DNA of 64,000 nucleotides from Pedobacter sp. Leaf194 (GTDB lineage: Bacteria; Bacteroidota; Bacteroidia; Sphingobacteriales; Sphingobacteriaceae), in the NCBI RefSeq assembly GCF_001423945.1, contig NZ_LMPU01000009.1, positions 682,416 through 746,415 of the forward strand, read 5' to 3'. The notes beneath the pieces were generated by a model. That model was not told the origin of the DNA, did no database searches, and saw only the letters and a list, made by a program, of their open reading frames with translations. This document shows, one piece after another, positions 44,630-53,924 of this stretch; positions within the stretch are counted from its first letter, which is position 1, and every line of letters starts with the position of its first letter. The position numbers were made by a program, and so were the translations under genes.

Positions 44630-46048
44630 TTAAAATTTGGTAATCACTTTAGGTTCTACATATTCTTCAATTCCGTAAACCCATGAAGTTCTTCCTATAC
44701 CAGATTGTTTAAAGCCTCCGAAAGGAGATTTACTTTCTCTGTTTACAACGGTATTGACAAGAACCCTACCTGAAAGGATTTCTCCGGCCACATAAGCCAA
44801 GGTTTCTGGATCCTGACCGCTAACATACCCAGAAAGTCCATATATGGTATCGTTTGCAATTGCAATTGCATCTTCTACGCTATCATATTCAATGACCGAG
44901 AGTACGGGACCGAAAATCTCTTCACGTTCGATTTTCATTCCCGGCATGACTCCGGTGAAAATAGTAGGCTTTGCATAATATCCTTTGTGGCCATCAGGAT
45001 TTCCAAGACCACCGACCAAAAGCTCCGCGCCTTCATCTATTCCAGCCTGAATATATTTTTGAACCGTGTCAAACTGTTTTTCGTTTACCATAGGTCCAAT
45101 GAGGCTATCCGCAGACTGAAGATCGCCAATTTTGAAGTCAGCAGCTGCCTTGATTAGCAAGGCTTTAATTTCAGATGCTCTGGAAGCAGGAATAATCAGG
45201 CGCGTACCTGCATGGCAAGCCTGGCCACTATTACTAAAAGCGATGTGCAATGCTCTTGGGATGGCAGCCTCAAGATCGGCATCTTCAAGAATAACATTCG
45301 GAGATTTTCCACCAAGTTCGAGAACTACTCGTTTCATGGTATCCGCTGCAGCGCGGTATATTATTTTGCCGACATTAGTTGAGCCGGTAAAAGTTACTAC
45401 CTCAACATCAGGATGTGAGGTTAATGCAGCACCCACTACATCACCAGTACCATTTAAGATATTTATTACACCATCGGGAATACCGGCTGCATGAAAGCAT
45501 TCAGTTAGAAGGTGAGTTTGCTCTGCACTAATTTCGCTGGGTTTAATAACAATAGTACATCCTGTCGCAATTGCTGGAGCTAGTTTTCCGCAAATATGTG
45601 TATAATCTGCATTCCATGGCGTAATTGCGGCGATAACACCTAATGGCTGCTGAACAATGGTTGCGTGCTCAAGCGTCTTTGAGAACTCAAACCCGTCCAT
45701 AGCCTCTTTTGTATCAAGAAAAATCTGGGCTGCATAGTGTGTTCTGCCTTTTGTTGCACTGATAGGCGAACCGTATTCACTTACGGCAACAGCATTAAGT
45801 TCATCCTTACGGTCCAAAATAGCCTGGGCAAGTCTCTCCAACATTTCCCCGCGTTCCTTTATGGTAGTTTTTGAAAAAGTTTTGAATGCTTTTTTTGCAG
45901 CGGCAACCGCAAGTTCAACATCCTGTGCATTGGCAAGGGTAACTACGGAAGCCTTAGACCCGTCTTCAGGATTAAATAATTCGAGGGTTTGCTGACCTAG
46001 CGGAGTAACAAATTTGCCGTCGATGTAGATTTTATCAATTGTTTTCAT
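44630..46048 (-). CDS. Aldehyde dehydrogenase
   Basis: NAD(P)-dependent aldehyde dehydrogenase of 472 residues, full length. Key residues: GSTNVG (222-227) in the cofactor site, general base Glu244 in LELGGKSPN, catalytic Cys278 in GQACHAGTR, and EEIFGPVLSVI near the C-terminus. The Asn in PWNADYTH sits where many members have NFP, so the group may be broad-range or act on aromatic or small aldehydes. The substrate is unknown. Followed by a strong terminator, then by an AraC gene. A TAATTTTG element lies 21 bases before the start. Confidence 0.95.
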   Translation of the reverse strand: MKTIDKIYIDGKFVTPLGQQTLELFNPEDGSKASVVTLANAQDVELAVAAAKKAFKTFSKTTIKERGEMLERLAQAILDRKDELNAVAVSEYGSPISATKGRTHYAAQIFLDTKEAMDGFEFSKTLEHATIVQQPLGVIAAITPWNADYTHICGKLAPAIATGCTIVIKPSEISAEQTHLLTECFHAAGIPDGVINILNGTGDVVGAALTSHPDVEVVTFTGSTNVGKIIYRAAADTMKRVVLELGGKSPNVILEDADLEAAIPRALHIAFSNSGQACHAGTRLIIPASRASEIKALLIKAAADFKIGDLQSADSLIGPMVNEKQFDTVQKYIQAGIDEGAELLVGGLGNPDGHKGYYAKPTIFTGVMPGMKIEREEIFGPVLSVIEYDSVEDAIAIANDTIYGLSGYVSGQDPETLAYVAGEILSGRVLVNTVVNRESKSPFGGFKQSGIGRTSWVYGIEEYVEPKVITKF

Positions 46049-46068
46049 TTTATTATTTTTTCTTGGTA

Positions 46069-46076
46069 CAAAATTA
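46069..46076 (-). promoter_or_regulatory. Candidate -7 promoter element (TAATTTTG)
   Basis: Exact TAnnTTTG match on the minus strand, 21 bases ahead of the aldehyde dehydrogenase ATG, giving a short leader. No TTTG at the -33 distance. Confidence 0.5.
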
Positions 46077-46271
46077 ATGAACCTTACAGCCCTGAATTAG
46101 ACTCAGAAGCTCAAATCAACTTGACCTAAAAGCTCAATTTAGTTATTTTAGTTTTATTTACAGCCTCTGATTATAAATCAGTTAAAACGTTTCTTGGCCG
46201 CATCGCTTTTTATATTTAACAGCAGCATTTTAACCTTTTTTCAATAATTTCAAACTTCTGCTATTTGCCTT

Positions 46272-46577
46272 TTAATATTTTCTGCCTTTAAGCATATGCA
46301 AAACTTTAGTGGAGTATTCATCAGTTAGTGCACCGTAAATGGCAAGGAAGAAACCCTTCTTACCCTGATTGGACTCAATTGCATACAAGGAGATCTCATC
46401 TGCGGGATCGGTCTCGCCTTCATACCTGTAAATATCTACTATCTGAAAATCGTCTATATTAAATCCATTTTCACTGTTAAAAAAGCTGTTTTGCTCGAGA
46501 TTAAAATCGAGATTAAAGCCTCTGCCTATGAGTTCGTGAAGAGCAGTTGTGAGTGTATCGTAATGAAATTTGACCAT
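46272..46577 (-). CDS. Small conserved protein, often misnamed PRPP synthetase
   Basis: A 101-residue protein from the ATG at 46577 (MVKFHYDTLTTALHEL); the longer frame to 46694 adds an unrelated N-terminus. The sequence matches a small Bacteroidota family often annotated as phosphoribosylpyrophosphate synthetase: YDTLTTALHELIGRGFNLDF, FQIVDIYRYEGETDPADEISLYAIES and GALTDEYSTKVLHMLK. It has none of the PRPP-binding motifs of the true enzyme and is far too short, so that name is not justified. Function unknown. Located alone between the aldehyde dehydrogenase and an esterase. Confidence 0.75.
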   Translation of the reverse strand: MVKFHYDTLTTALHELIGRGFNLDFNLEQNSFFNSENGFNIDDFQIVDIYRYEGETDPADEISLYAIESNQGKKGFFLAIYGALTDEYSTKVLHMLKGRKY

Positions 46578-46827
46578 TGTACATTTTGCGTTTAAGGTTA
46601 AAAAGAACAAATCCATAAATCCAAGCGAAATCCCTGTAAGCATCTTATTTATAGTCATGAAATGTGTCCCGCTCATCGCAGGACACATACTCATCGGCCA
46701 TGGCGAGGAATATCCATCCGGTCAAACTATCCTCATTTTTCCAGTTTGTTCCCGCGCAGAGCCATTATTGAGAGTATTCCGGCCGTTTTATCTAATAAAA
46801 ATGACCAGATGGTTAAATAGATAATAT

Positions 46828-47880
46828 CTACTTTAGCCGTTTCTTCATTTCTGCAGCAGCCTGAATGAAAAGCGACCTGGTCTGAGGAATGTATGCAAGT
46901 CCGTTTAGTAGACCAAAATCGTGGATTACTCCGTTATATCTGACCGTGGTTACGCTTACACCGGCCTGCTCAAGAGCACGTCCGTAAGCTTCACCTTCAT
47001 CCCTGAGAACATCATTCTCGGCAATTTGAATAAGTGCTGGTGGAAGTCCCTTTAACTGCTCTTTTGTAGCTCGAAGAGGAGATGCATGGATATCTAGTCT
47101 TTTCTTTGGGTCCGTAATATACATATCGTACATCCACTTCATGGTTGGAACGGTAAGAAATCTGTCCTGACCATAGAGCTTATATGAAGCCGTTTCAAAA
47201 TCACAATCAACAATCGGCCACATCATAATCTGCAATTTGATTTTTGGGCCATTTTTTTCTTTTGCCATTATAGAAGTAACTGCCGTCATATTGCCACCTA
47301 CACTATTTCCCACGACGGCCATATTTTTGCCATCAGCCTTTATCTGCGCTCCATTTGCTGCCACCCATTTTATCGCTGCATATACTTCATTGATCTGTTG
47401 TGGAAAAACTGCCTCTGGTGTTCTAGTATAATTTACAAAGACACCCTGAAAACCGGATAGAACAGAAAGGTCGCGAACCATCCTCATATGGGTTGGAAAA
47501 TCGCCCAAAATCCAGCCACCGCCGTGGATAAAAATAAAAACAGGGAGTACGCCTTTTGCACCGGCAGGCCTGACAATATTAAGTTTAATTGAAAAACCGT
47601 CACTTGTTATCACTTTTTCACTTATGGTAACTCCTGACATATCTGTCTTAAATGCTTTTTGGGCATCAACCAATACTTGTTGAGCGGCCTTAGGAGAGAG
47701 CGTTTCGAGACCTGGAGATCCGTTGTTTAAAATTTTCAAAAAGTCTTTGACTTTTGGGCTAATATGTTCATCCATAGCCCAGTTAACCTGTCCTTGCACT
47801 GAAGAACTAAAGGTAATTACTGCCAAGGTCAGTATTAGGAAAAAATATTTCCTGGGAAGTTGAATTGCATAATGTTTCAT
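46828..47880 (-). CDS. Exported HSL-family esterase
   Basis: Alpha/beta-hydrolase of the hormone-sensitive-lipase group, 350 residues with a signal peptide (about 1-30). The oxyanion motif is HGGGW (119-123). The nucleophile is Ser193 in GNSVGG, and the acid and base are Asp290 (AENDVLRDEG) and His320 (VIHDFG). This is the complete triad in the usual spacing, so the enzyme is probably active on short acyl or acetyl esters. Directly downstream lies a fragment (47904-48299) of a second copy of the same kind of gene. Confidence 0.93.
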   Translation of the reverse strand: MKHYAIQLPRKYFFLILTLAVITFSSSVQGQVNWAMDEHISPKVKDFLKILNNGSPGLETLSPKAAQQVLVDAQKAFKTDMSGVTISEKVITSDGFSIKLNIVRPAGAKGVLPVFIFIHGGGWILGDFPTHMRMVRDLSVLSGFQGVFVNYTRTPEAVFPQQINEVYAAIKWVAANGAQIKADGKNMAVVGNSVGGNMTAVTSIMAKEKNGPKIKLQIMMWPIVDCDFETASYKLYGQDRFLTVPTMKWMYDMYITDPKKRLDIHASPLRATKEQLKGLPPALIQIAENDVLRDEGEAYGRALEQAGVSVTTVRYNGVIHDFGLLNGLAYIPQTRSLFIQAAAEMKKRLK

Positions 47881-47903
47881 AATATTGGTTGTTATATAGT
47901 TTA

Positions 47904-48299
47904 TTACATTAAGTATTTTCTAAATTTTACAGTTTGGTGAATGGAGAAAGAAATGGTCTGATAAATTTTCGCCAAAGGGTTTAGTAATTCAAAATCATGG
48001 TTAACTATCTTGTACATGGCAAAAATGACTTTAATGCGGTCAGGGTCAAGCTTTCTGCCAAATCCCTCTACTTCGTCGCCTAGCACATCTGGCTTTCCGA
48101 TTTGAACCAGGATTGGTGGTAATCCCTTTAACTGATCGTTCCGGGCTCTTAGCAGCGGAGCTGAAATATTTTGGCCCATTTCGATGTCTGGTATGTAGAT
48201 CCACTTGACCAGCTGAGTCATAAAAAATCCTTGTGAGGTTAAGTTATCATCTTCAAATAGCGAAACTGCCTCCATCTTGCGTGTTTTCTGTGTCTTCAT
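47904..48299 (-). pseudogene. Fragment of an HSL-family esterase
   Basis: The 131-codon frame begins MKTQKTRKMEAVSLFED, then jumps straight into the C-terminal part of an HSL-type esterase: ISAPLLRARNDQLKGLPPILVQIGKPDVLGDEVEGFGRKL and NHDFELLNPLAKIYQTISF. These line up with residues 265-340 of the intact esterase next door. The HGGG and nucleophile regions are missing, so it cannot be active. The start MKTQKT equals that of the hydrolase at 21053-21841, so the gene is an internal-deletion remnant. Asp and His positions remain but are useless alone. Confidence 0.8.
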
Positions 48300-48357
48300 T
48301 TTTTTAAGTTTATTAAATGGACAATCGTATACTCCTGTTCATAAAACATTCTTTACG

Positions 48358-48867
48358 CTAAAATTTTGGAATGAAATAGCTGTTTGATTGAGGGCTTGTG
48401 AATAATCTATCATCAAGCAAAAGTCCCTTTCTCCCGCAAGTTGTTTCTATAGTATGAATGTATTTGAATTGTTTGGCAATCGAATCAAAGCACTGGGCAA
48501 TTACGCAGATCTGAACTCTCTCATTTTGAAACGGGACATTATCCTGTAGACAAATGATATGGGGACCATCTTCTACCTTGAAATCGTACTCATAGCCTTT
48601 TTTGTGCATCTCGATAATTTTTTCAGTAAGTTTTGATTTTACTCTTATGTTTGATGTTGCTGACATATCATTCGCTGGAAAGTTCCAGACTGCCTCCGCA
48701 CAACTTATTTCATAAAATATGCCATCTGTTAATGTATTGATTTTCAATAGATTACGGCTTAACAATACTTTTTTTGGGTCTTTAATATCATTTTTTTGTG
48801 ATTCACTATTGAAATATGATAGCTTTTGCTCTTTAGGCGTAAAGCATTCATTTCCTTTTGAAAGCAT
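48358..48867 (-). CDS. Hypothetical protein
   Basis: A 169-residue protein of unknown function. Mixed helix and strand, rich in charged residues; segments include TDGIFYEISCAEAVWNFPAND and TTCGRKGLLLDDRLFTSPQS. No signal peptide, membrane segment or known motif. The region around KKGYEYDFKVEDGPHIICLQDN faintly resembles the small protein at 46272. A palindrome AGGTTATAACCT lies 126 bases upstream of the start. Confidence 0.5.
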   Translation of the reverse strand: MLSKGNECFTPKEQKLSYFNSESQKNDIKDPKKVLLSRNLLKINTLTDGIFYEISCAEAVWNFPANDMSATSNIRVKSKLTEKIIEMHKKGYEYDFKVEDGPHIICLQDNVPFQNERVQICVIAQCFDSIAKQFKYIHTIETTCGRKGLLLDDRLFTSPQSNSYFIPKF

Positions 48868-49173
48868 TTGTGGTTTAGTTAATACCGATTATGAGGATTG
48901 AATCGAGTAGGGATTAAATCTCGTGAGCTATTCCTAAGGGGACTGTTCACCCAATTAAAAGAATAGCTTATGAGCGGGGATAATATAAAAAAAGGTTATA
49001 ACCTCTACCTTTAGTAGATAACTACCAATGGAATACGAAGTTTCAATTTTACCCGGAATCTGAATTTGGCGGAATTTTAAATGAATGATTATACCTATTG
49101 GTAGTATTACCATTAGCAATAGGCCCGTGACCAAATATATACCTCTATTAATAGAATGTTAAATTTGTTAGAA
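48868..49173. other. Intergenic region with inverted repeats
   Basis: No gene. Carries the perfect palindrome AGGTTATAACCT (48993-49004) and an inverted repeat CCTATTG/CAATAGG (49094-49100 and 49117-49123) with a nested GGTA/TACC. These may be operators or a weak hairpin. Confidence 0.5.
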
Positions 49174-49656
49174 TTATATGCCCAGCGAATTGTTGATAAG
49201 GTCGTCCAAAGCAAATAGGGAGGCGACTGTTGGGTCAAGATGGTATCGCTCGATGAAATAAGCCGGGTGGTTGTAGGCAATGAAAACCTTCCCGTCTGGC
49301 TTCTCCCAAACGAGAATTTTAAGGGGAAGGTCTAATGCTGCAAGGGGACTTGACGATATTGCTTTGAATCCCACTTCAGGTTTTCCGAACATAATGAATT
49401 CCATTGCATCTATCGCTTTTCCCGCTTTCGCCATTTCTTTTTGCTGATCTATTCTGGCATAAATAGTTATTCCTTTGCTTTGCAGAAGATAAGCGATACG
49501 GTTCAGCGTTTCTTCCACAGAAAATTTGCTTTCGCGGGTGATTATGTTTTCATTGAAATCCATTTCGGTTGTATTAAATGAAATAAGAAAAGTTCCGGCA
49601 ACCGCGCTGAGCTGATATATGAAATTCTTTCTATTGATTTCAAAGCCTTGAGGCAT
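49174..49656 (-). CDS. DUF302-domain protein
   Basis: A 160-residue protein of the DUF302 family. The N-terminal region is hydrophobic (IYQLSAVAGTFLISF), perhaps a signal anchor. The DUF302 core follows: FSVEETLNRIAYLLQSKGITIYARIDQQKEMAKAG and FGKPEVGFKAISSSPLAALDLPLKILVWEKPDGKVFIAYNHPAYFIERY. The start lies four bases after the stop of the TehA-like gene, so the two are one operon. Its reaction is unknown. Confidence 0.88.
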   Translation of the reverse strand: MPQGFEINRKNFIYQLSAVAGTFLISFNTTEMDFNENIITRESKFSVEETLNRIAYLLQSKGITIYARIDQQKEMAKAGKAIDAMEFIMFGKPEVGFKAISSSPLAALDLPLKILVWEKPDGKVFIAYNHPAYFIERYHLDPTVASLFALDDLINNSLGI

Positions 49657-49660
49657 ATTC

Positions 49661-50647
49661 TTAGTTTTTAGAAGGGTTTGCGATAAAGGTGCCCGTGATA
49701 ATTCTGTAAACTGTCTGGATAAAAAGATAAATTATGATCAGTGTGGTTATTGCCAGTAAAATGATCGAGATTAAACGGTGCAGAAAAAAAACGCTGGTCG
49801 ATGCGTAATTAAAGCATGTAACTGTAACTGCAGTTAAAGGAAAACTCACAGACCACCAGGAAACTTTAAAAGGGCAGGTTTTCGGGAGCAATAAAATTTT
49901 GCCACTTAGTATAAGAAATAAAAAAAGGTTAAAGTAAAACATCGTTGCTGAAGCTAAATCTCCCTTCCCTTGAATTTGAATGTAGCATGTATAGGCTAGC
50001 GCAAACGGAGCAGTCAAAATCAGTAGCGTCGGCTGAATGTCTTTGGACAATTGCGCTTGAAATAAAAGCCTCGAAAGTACAATTACCATTAAAATAATAC
50101 TAAATATCAGCCCTATCCCAAAAAACATGGTACAGATTTCTTTAGCTTCAGGAATCCCTAGGTGAAGTCCGACTATCGGTACGTCTAATGTGCCTACTAC
50201 CGGAAGAATCCACACTGGAACTGCACTCTGTAAAGTTTGTTGATTATCCAGCCATTTACGAAGTATAAAAATTGCGAAGAAAAAAATCAATATTGCTCCA
50301 ACAAGCCACAAAATTTTTGAAATTACGGGAAGGTAGAGAAAAAGTACCCCTGGAATAAGTAATAGGGATACAATCATTGTTGCAAAGAAACAAGCCTGAA
50401 CTGGATGCTTTAGCTCTGAAAAAACTAAGGATGGGTATTTCATAATTTTTAAAATGTATGCAATACTTAGCGCTATAAAGCAGCTAAGTGCTAGCATGCC
50501 TATTACTTCACTGCAAAATGTGTTGATATGCCATGCTTTTTCAGCAAGCCGCCAGGAAAATGTTAGTCCGCATAATCCCATTATACCTCCAAAGAGACTA
50601 ACTGGTAGAAATTCTAGAAAAGATTTTTCACGTGATAGAGTTTGCAT
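49661..50647 (-). CDS. SLAC1/TehA-type anion channel
   Basis: A 328-residue integral membrane protein with about ten transmembrane helices, matching the TehA/SLAC1 family (anion channels and sulfite/tellurite-associated transporters). Family-like segments: FLPVSLFGGIMGLCGLTFSWRLAE at the first helix and PVWILPVVGTLDVPIVGLHLG in the middle, with the conserved Pro and Gly kinks. Charge and length fit. Translated with the DUF302 protein, whose start is four bases away. Substrate and direction of transport cannot be read from sequence. Confidence 0.88.
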   Translation of the reverse strand: MQTLSREKSFLEFLPVSLFGGIMGLCGLTFSWRLAEKAWHINTFCSEVIGMLALSCFIALSIAYILKIMKYPSLVFSELKHPVQACFFATMIVSLLLIPGVLFLYLPVISKILWLVGAILIFFFAIFILRKWLDNQQTLQSAVPVWILPVVGTLDVPIVGLHLGIPEAKEICTMFFGIGLIFSIILMVIVLSRLLFQAQLSKDIQPTLLILTAPFALAYTCYIQIQGKGDLASATMFYFNLFLFLILSGKILLLPKTCPFKVSWWSVSFPLTAVTVTCFNYASTSVFFLHRLISIILLAITTLIIIYLFIQTVYRIITGTFIANPSKN

Positions 50648-51018
50648 TATCTAATTTTAAATTCAAGTGTATATCGTATTTGCCTGTAAATTAGCGGCCT
50701 TGGTCCAGTATGGAGATCGTTTTCTTTGTTGTCAGAATTACCATTGTGGTTATTTATTTTTTTATGCTTTACAAAGGGTTATTGAATTTGTAACAGAGAT
50801 ATATATTTAATAATTCATGCAACACTAGTACCTACTATGCGAGAAACCTACTTATATGGGTTTCACCTGCACGAAGATATCTCAAAGATGGTTTGTGTTA
50901 TCAGCGGTAAAAAATTGTCAGCTCTGGAGGTTGTCTCAAAGGGCTCAAGTTTTTTTAAGCGTAAAGATGCCCAATCAATGGATTTGATTTTTTTACAGTT
51001 CACTTCTAGTTTCCCCTT
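50648..51018. other. Intergenic region
   Basis: No convincing gene; a 61-codon plus-strand frame (50837-51022) has little to support it. Confidence 0.4.
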
Positions 51019-51486
51019 TTAAACCAAAACTCTTTTCTTAATCGCCCATGCATATCCAAAATGAAGATTGTCATGGCCTGCTGTAGTAATCAATAGTTCG
51101 TTTATGTTTTGTATTTCAGATGAATAGGTATCTGTTGTAAAAGGAGGCATAGAATCAAAAATTCCTGCTTCATAATCATTCTTGATATTTATAATGCTTT
51201 GCAAGGCTATTTCCTTGAGTTCAGTAAACTCATTTTCCGACACATCTGATCCTGGATGGGTACCTGATTTATACTTCTGATAGTATTTAATGGCTTCGGG
51301 ACTTTGTGAGACCTGGGTGCGCAAATAACATAGCGCCTGAGTCGATACGACAATATGTCCAAAGTTCCAAATCATGTTATTGCTGTATCCTTGAGGTATG
51401 TGGTTTAATTCCTCAATATTCATCCCATCGAGCAACTTAATAAATGCGTGACGCGAATCAATAATAAACTTGAAAATTTCTTTCAT
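51019..51486 (-). CDS. DinB-superfamily protein
   Basis: A 155-residue DinB/YfiT-like four-helix protein. The metal-site pattern is visible: NMIWNFGHIVVSTQAL in the second helix with its His, then HDNLHFGYA near the C-terminus with two further His. It is similar to DinB_2 proteins such as S-transferase or bacillithiol-linked enzymes; the role is unknown, although bacillithiol S-transferases belong to this superfamily and a BshB1-like gene lies in the window. It is followed by another gene on the same strand 118 bases away. Confidence 0.85.
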   Translation of the reverse strand: MKEIFKFIIDSRHAFIKLLDGMNIEELNHIPQGYSNNMIWNFGHIVVSTQALCYLRTQVSQSPEAIKYYQKYKSGTHPGSDVSENEFTELKEIALQSIINIKNDYEAGIFDSMPPFTTDTYSSEIQNINELLITTAGHDNLHFGYAWAIKKRVLV

Positions 51487-51604
51487 TTGTATTTTTTTAT
51501 TTTGAACTTAAATAGCTTTATCGACGGTATCTTCCGGGAAAAATCCGGAAGATCCATTGATAAGTGCAGTTCACAATTCCCGACGAACTATAACGCTGCA
51601 TTTT

Positions 51605-52015
51605 TTAAAGCCTTCTGTCCTCTTCTTTAATAGTTAAATCGTTAATACATGCAAAGCGTCTTTTCATTAAACCGTTGTCATCAAATTCCCAGTTTTCGTT
51701 ACCATAGGCCCTAAACCATTCTCCGTTTTTCCGCTGACATTCATATTCAAAACGTACGGCAATGCGGTTTTCGGTAAATGCCCACAGCTCTTTTTTAAGT
51801 TTATAGTTCAGCTCTTCTTCCCATTTTTTGGTTAAAAAGGCAATCACTTCATCTCTGCCATTTATAAACTGTGAACGATTTCTCCACTCGGTATCTACTG
51901 TGTAAGCCAGTGAGACCCTGACTGGATCACAACTATTCCAGGCGTCTTCAGCGAGCTGCACCTTTTGTATCGCCGTAGCGATCGTAAAGGGCGGAATAGG
52001 ATATCTGCTTTCCAT
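51605..52015 (-). CDS. DUF1348 (NTF2-like) protein
   Basis: A 136-residue nuclear-transport-factor-2-like protein of the DUF1348 family. Typical segments: [48 protein letters not shown], then [36 protein letters not shown]. This is a cone-shaped fold often used for small-molecule binding; function unknown. It starts 11 bases downstream of the dehalogenase-like gene, so they are co-transcribed. Confidence 0.92.
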   Translation of the reverse strand: MESRYPIPPFTIATAIQKVQLAEDAWNSCDPVRVSLAYTVDTEWRNRSQFINGRDEVIAFLTKKWEEELNYKLKKELWAFTENRIAVRFEYECQRKNGEWFRAYGNENWEFDDNGLMKRRFACINDLTIKEEDRRL

Positions 52016-52026
52016 TTGGATGAGTT

Positions 52027-52968
52027 TTATTTAATATTGTTTTTTGCCAAAAACACATCGATGTGCTTGGCCATTTCGAAACCGTATTCCTCAAGTGCGA
52101 AGTGTCCGGTAGGTAACAAGTGAACTTCAATATTTTTAAGATCACGTTTATAAGGGGTCGCCCCTGATGGAGGAAAAATGTAGTCATTTTTTCCCCAAAG
52201 AACAATTGTAGGAGGTTGGTATTTCCTAAAATAAGCTTGCCATTGAGGATATAGTGGAGGATTGCTGCCATAAGAATAAAAGAGAGCCATCTGTATATCT
52301 TTATTTCCCGGACGATCCATTCCAGCCTGATCGATTATCCAGTTCTCTGGGCTGATTTTGGTAGTATCGCCTACTCCATTAGTATATTGCCATTTTGTTG
52401 CATCGATCGTTAGTATTTTCATCAACGGATCAATATTTTCCTGTTTTTTCGGATCTTTCCATAATGCTCGTAGCGGTTTCCAGAAATCTTCAAGCCCCTC
52501 GTCATATGCATTTCCGTTTTGGATAATAAGCGCCTGAACTTTCTCGGGGTGCATTGTAGCAAGTCTAAAACCCACTGGCGCACCATAATCCATTACATAA
52601 AGACTGTATTTTTTTAAGCCTTTTGCCTGGGCAAATTTGTCCACGATTGTTGCAAGATGGTCGAATGTATAATCAAAATCTTTTACTGAGGGTGCTGAAC
52701 TGCTACCGTATCCAGGATAATCAGGCGCAATAAGATGGTATTTATCTTGCAGAGCCAGCATTAGGTTGCGAAACATATGGGAGGATGTTGGAAAACCATG
52801 CAACAATAAAAGTGTAGGCTTATCGGGAGATCCCGTTTCTCGATAGAAAACATTTACGTTCTCTATCTTAACAGAACCGTACCTCACCATATTGATGTCA
52901 GGAATTTGTGCTTTTGCCGTGCCTAGCGCTAGGACCAGGAACAAGGCGATAATTGATTTTAGTTTCAT
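52027..52968 (-). CDS. Exported haloalkane-dehalogenase-like hydrolase
   Basis: Alpha/beta-hydrolase of 313 residues with a signal peptide (1-20, AKAQ). The oxyanion turn is [14 protein letters not shown]. The nucleophile elbow is VMDYGAP with Asp127 in place of Ser, the pattern of haloalkane dehalogenases and fluoroacetate or epoxide hydrolases. The base His is in [10 protein letters not shown] and an acid is in WGKNDYIFP. Substrate unknown. The DUF1348 gene follows 11 bases downstream in the same transcript. Confidence 0.9.
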   Translation of the reverse strand: MKLKSIIALFLVLALGTAKAQIPDINMVRYGSVKIENVNVFYRETGSPDKPTLLLLHGFPTSSHMFRNLMLALQDKYHLIAPDYPGYGSSSAPSVKDFDYTFDHLATIVDKFAQAKGLKKYSLYVMDYGAPVGFRLATMHPEKVQALIIQNGNAYDEGLEDFWKPLRALWKDPKKQENIDPLMKILTIDATKWQYTNGVGDTTKISPENWIIDQAGMDRPGNKDIQMALFYSYGSNPPLYPQWQAYFRKYQPPTIVLWGKNDYIFPPSGATPYKRDLKNIEVHLLPTGHFALEEYGFEMAKHIDVFLAKNNIK

Positions 52969-53924
52969 AATAAAATTGTTTAATTTTTTTTCAGGACCAT
53001 AAGTCCAAAGATTGTTTAACTAAGCATTCAGGATTGATATTGAGCGCTTATCCCTGTTAAGAAAACTTTATGCCATTTTGTAAGTTACTTACTATCAAAT
53101 ATTTAAAATACATTTTGACATTATCCAAAAATGATATTTCGCGGTAATGGGTGCCAAAAATTGAAATAGCAATACTGGTCAGCCGTTTAGACAATAAGTA
53201 ATAACCGTCGAAAGTTGAAATACTTTGGGCATTAGTGAATATAGCTAAGCGGATAAAGAGAATTGGCTGTTGATATTTCGTTAACCATTAGCGGAAAAGC
53301 GAGATTGCAAACGACAAATAATATTAAAATCACGTCAAAACCCTGATTACGAGATTAATAATAATTGGCATCTGGGTTGAACATTACGAGCGTATCCATA
53401 AAATTTTTATGGTCACTTATTGAAAAATTTCCATTAGAAATCTAGATTTAAACCAAGTATTTCGTTTTTTAGTTATATAAAATCAAATCAAGATGTCAAA
53501 AAAGTTGCGGAAGAAATGGTTGAACTCCTGGAGTAGCAGGAGTAATAGAATTCTTGCTTTAAAGGTTGATTTCATAAATAAACGTTATGTGCCAGTAGTA
53601 AAAAATGAGATAATCCAAATTATCAGTTTGCCCAGTTGCCAACTTGGTGTATTTGCGGCTGAGGCTGATAGGGAATATTTAAGAGGTGTATATTTGACTC
53701 ACATCAAAGCATAGGAATTGTATATCTGTTGAACAGCCTGTACAAAGCTTAAAGGTCCGGACATCCAGTTATGGCATTGCAGCAACCTGCCCACCTCATA
53801 ATTTGAGGCAGGATTTTCTCAAAAAATTAAAATGATTGTTCTGTTTATAGCCAAGTGTCTTCAGTAAAAGTAAAGTCCGCAATAACATCACTTAGTTAAC
53901 AGAATAAATTGAAGATAAATTATA
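52969..53924. other. Long intergenic region
   Basis: Contains one ATTTCGTTA motif at 53275-53283, the related ATTTCGCGGTAA near 53132, a doubtful small gene at 53493-53714 and a hairpin near 53786-53812. Nothing else recognised. Confidence 0.45.
53493..53714 (+). CDS. Doubtful small hypothetical protein
   Basis: A 73-residue frame starting with ATG: MSKKLRKKWLNSW, then hydrophobic EIIQIISLPSCQLGVFAAEAD. No family was recognised. About 70 bases after its stop lies a CCTG/CAGG hairpin (53786-53812) followed by TTTT, which may be its terminator and is the main reason to keep it. Composition gives no strong support. Confidence 0.25.
   Translation: MSKKLRKKWLNSWSSRSNRILALKVDFINKRYVPVVKNEIIQIISLPSCQLGVFAAEADREYLRGVYLTHIKA

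Noticed and set aside
46272..46694. Phosphoribosylpyrophosphate synthetase as the product name
   Set aside because: The protein is too short and lacks PRPP-binding motifs; the name is a common database label for this small family.
50837..51022. 61-codon plus-strand frame in a gap
   Set aside because: Starts with ATG but has no recognised feature, and its end overlaps the DinB gene.
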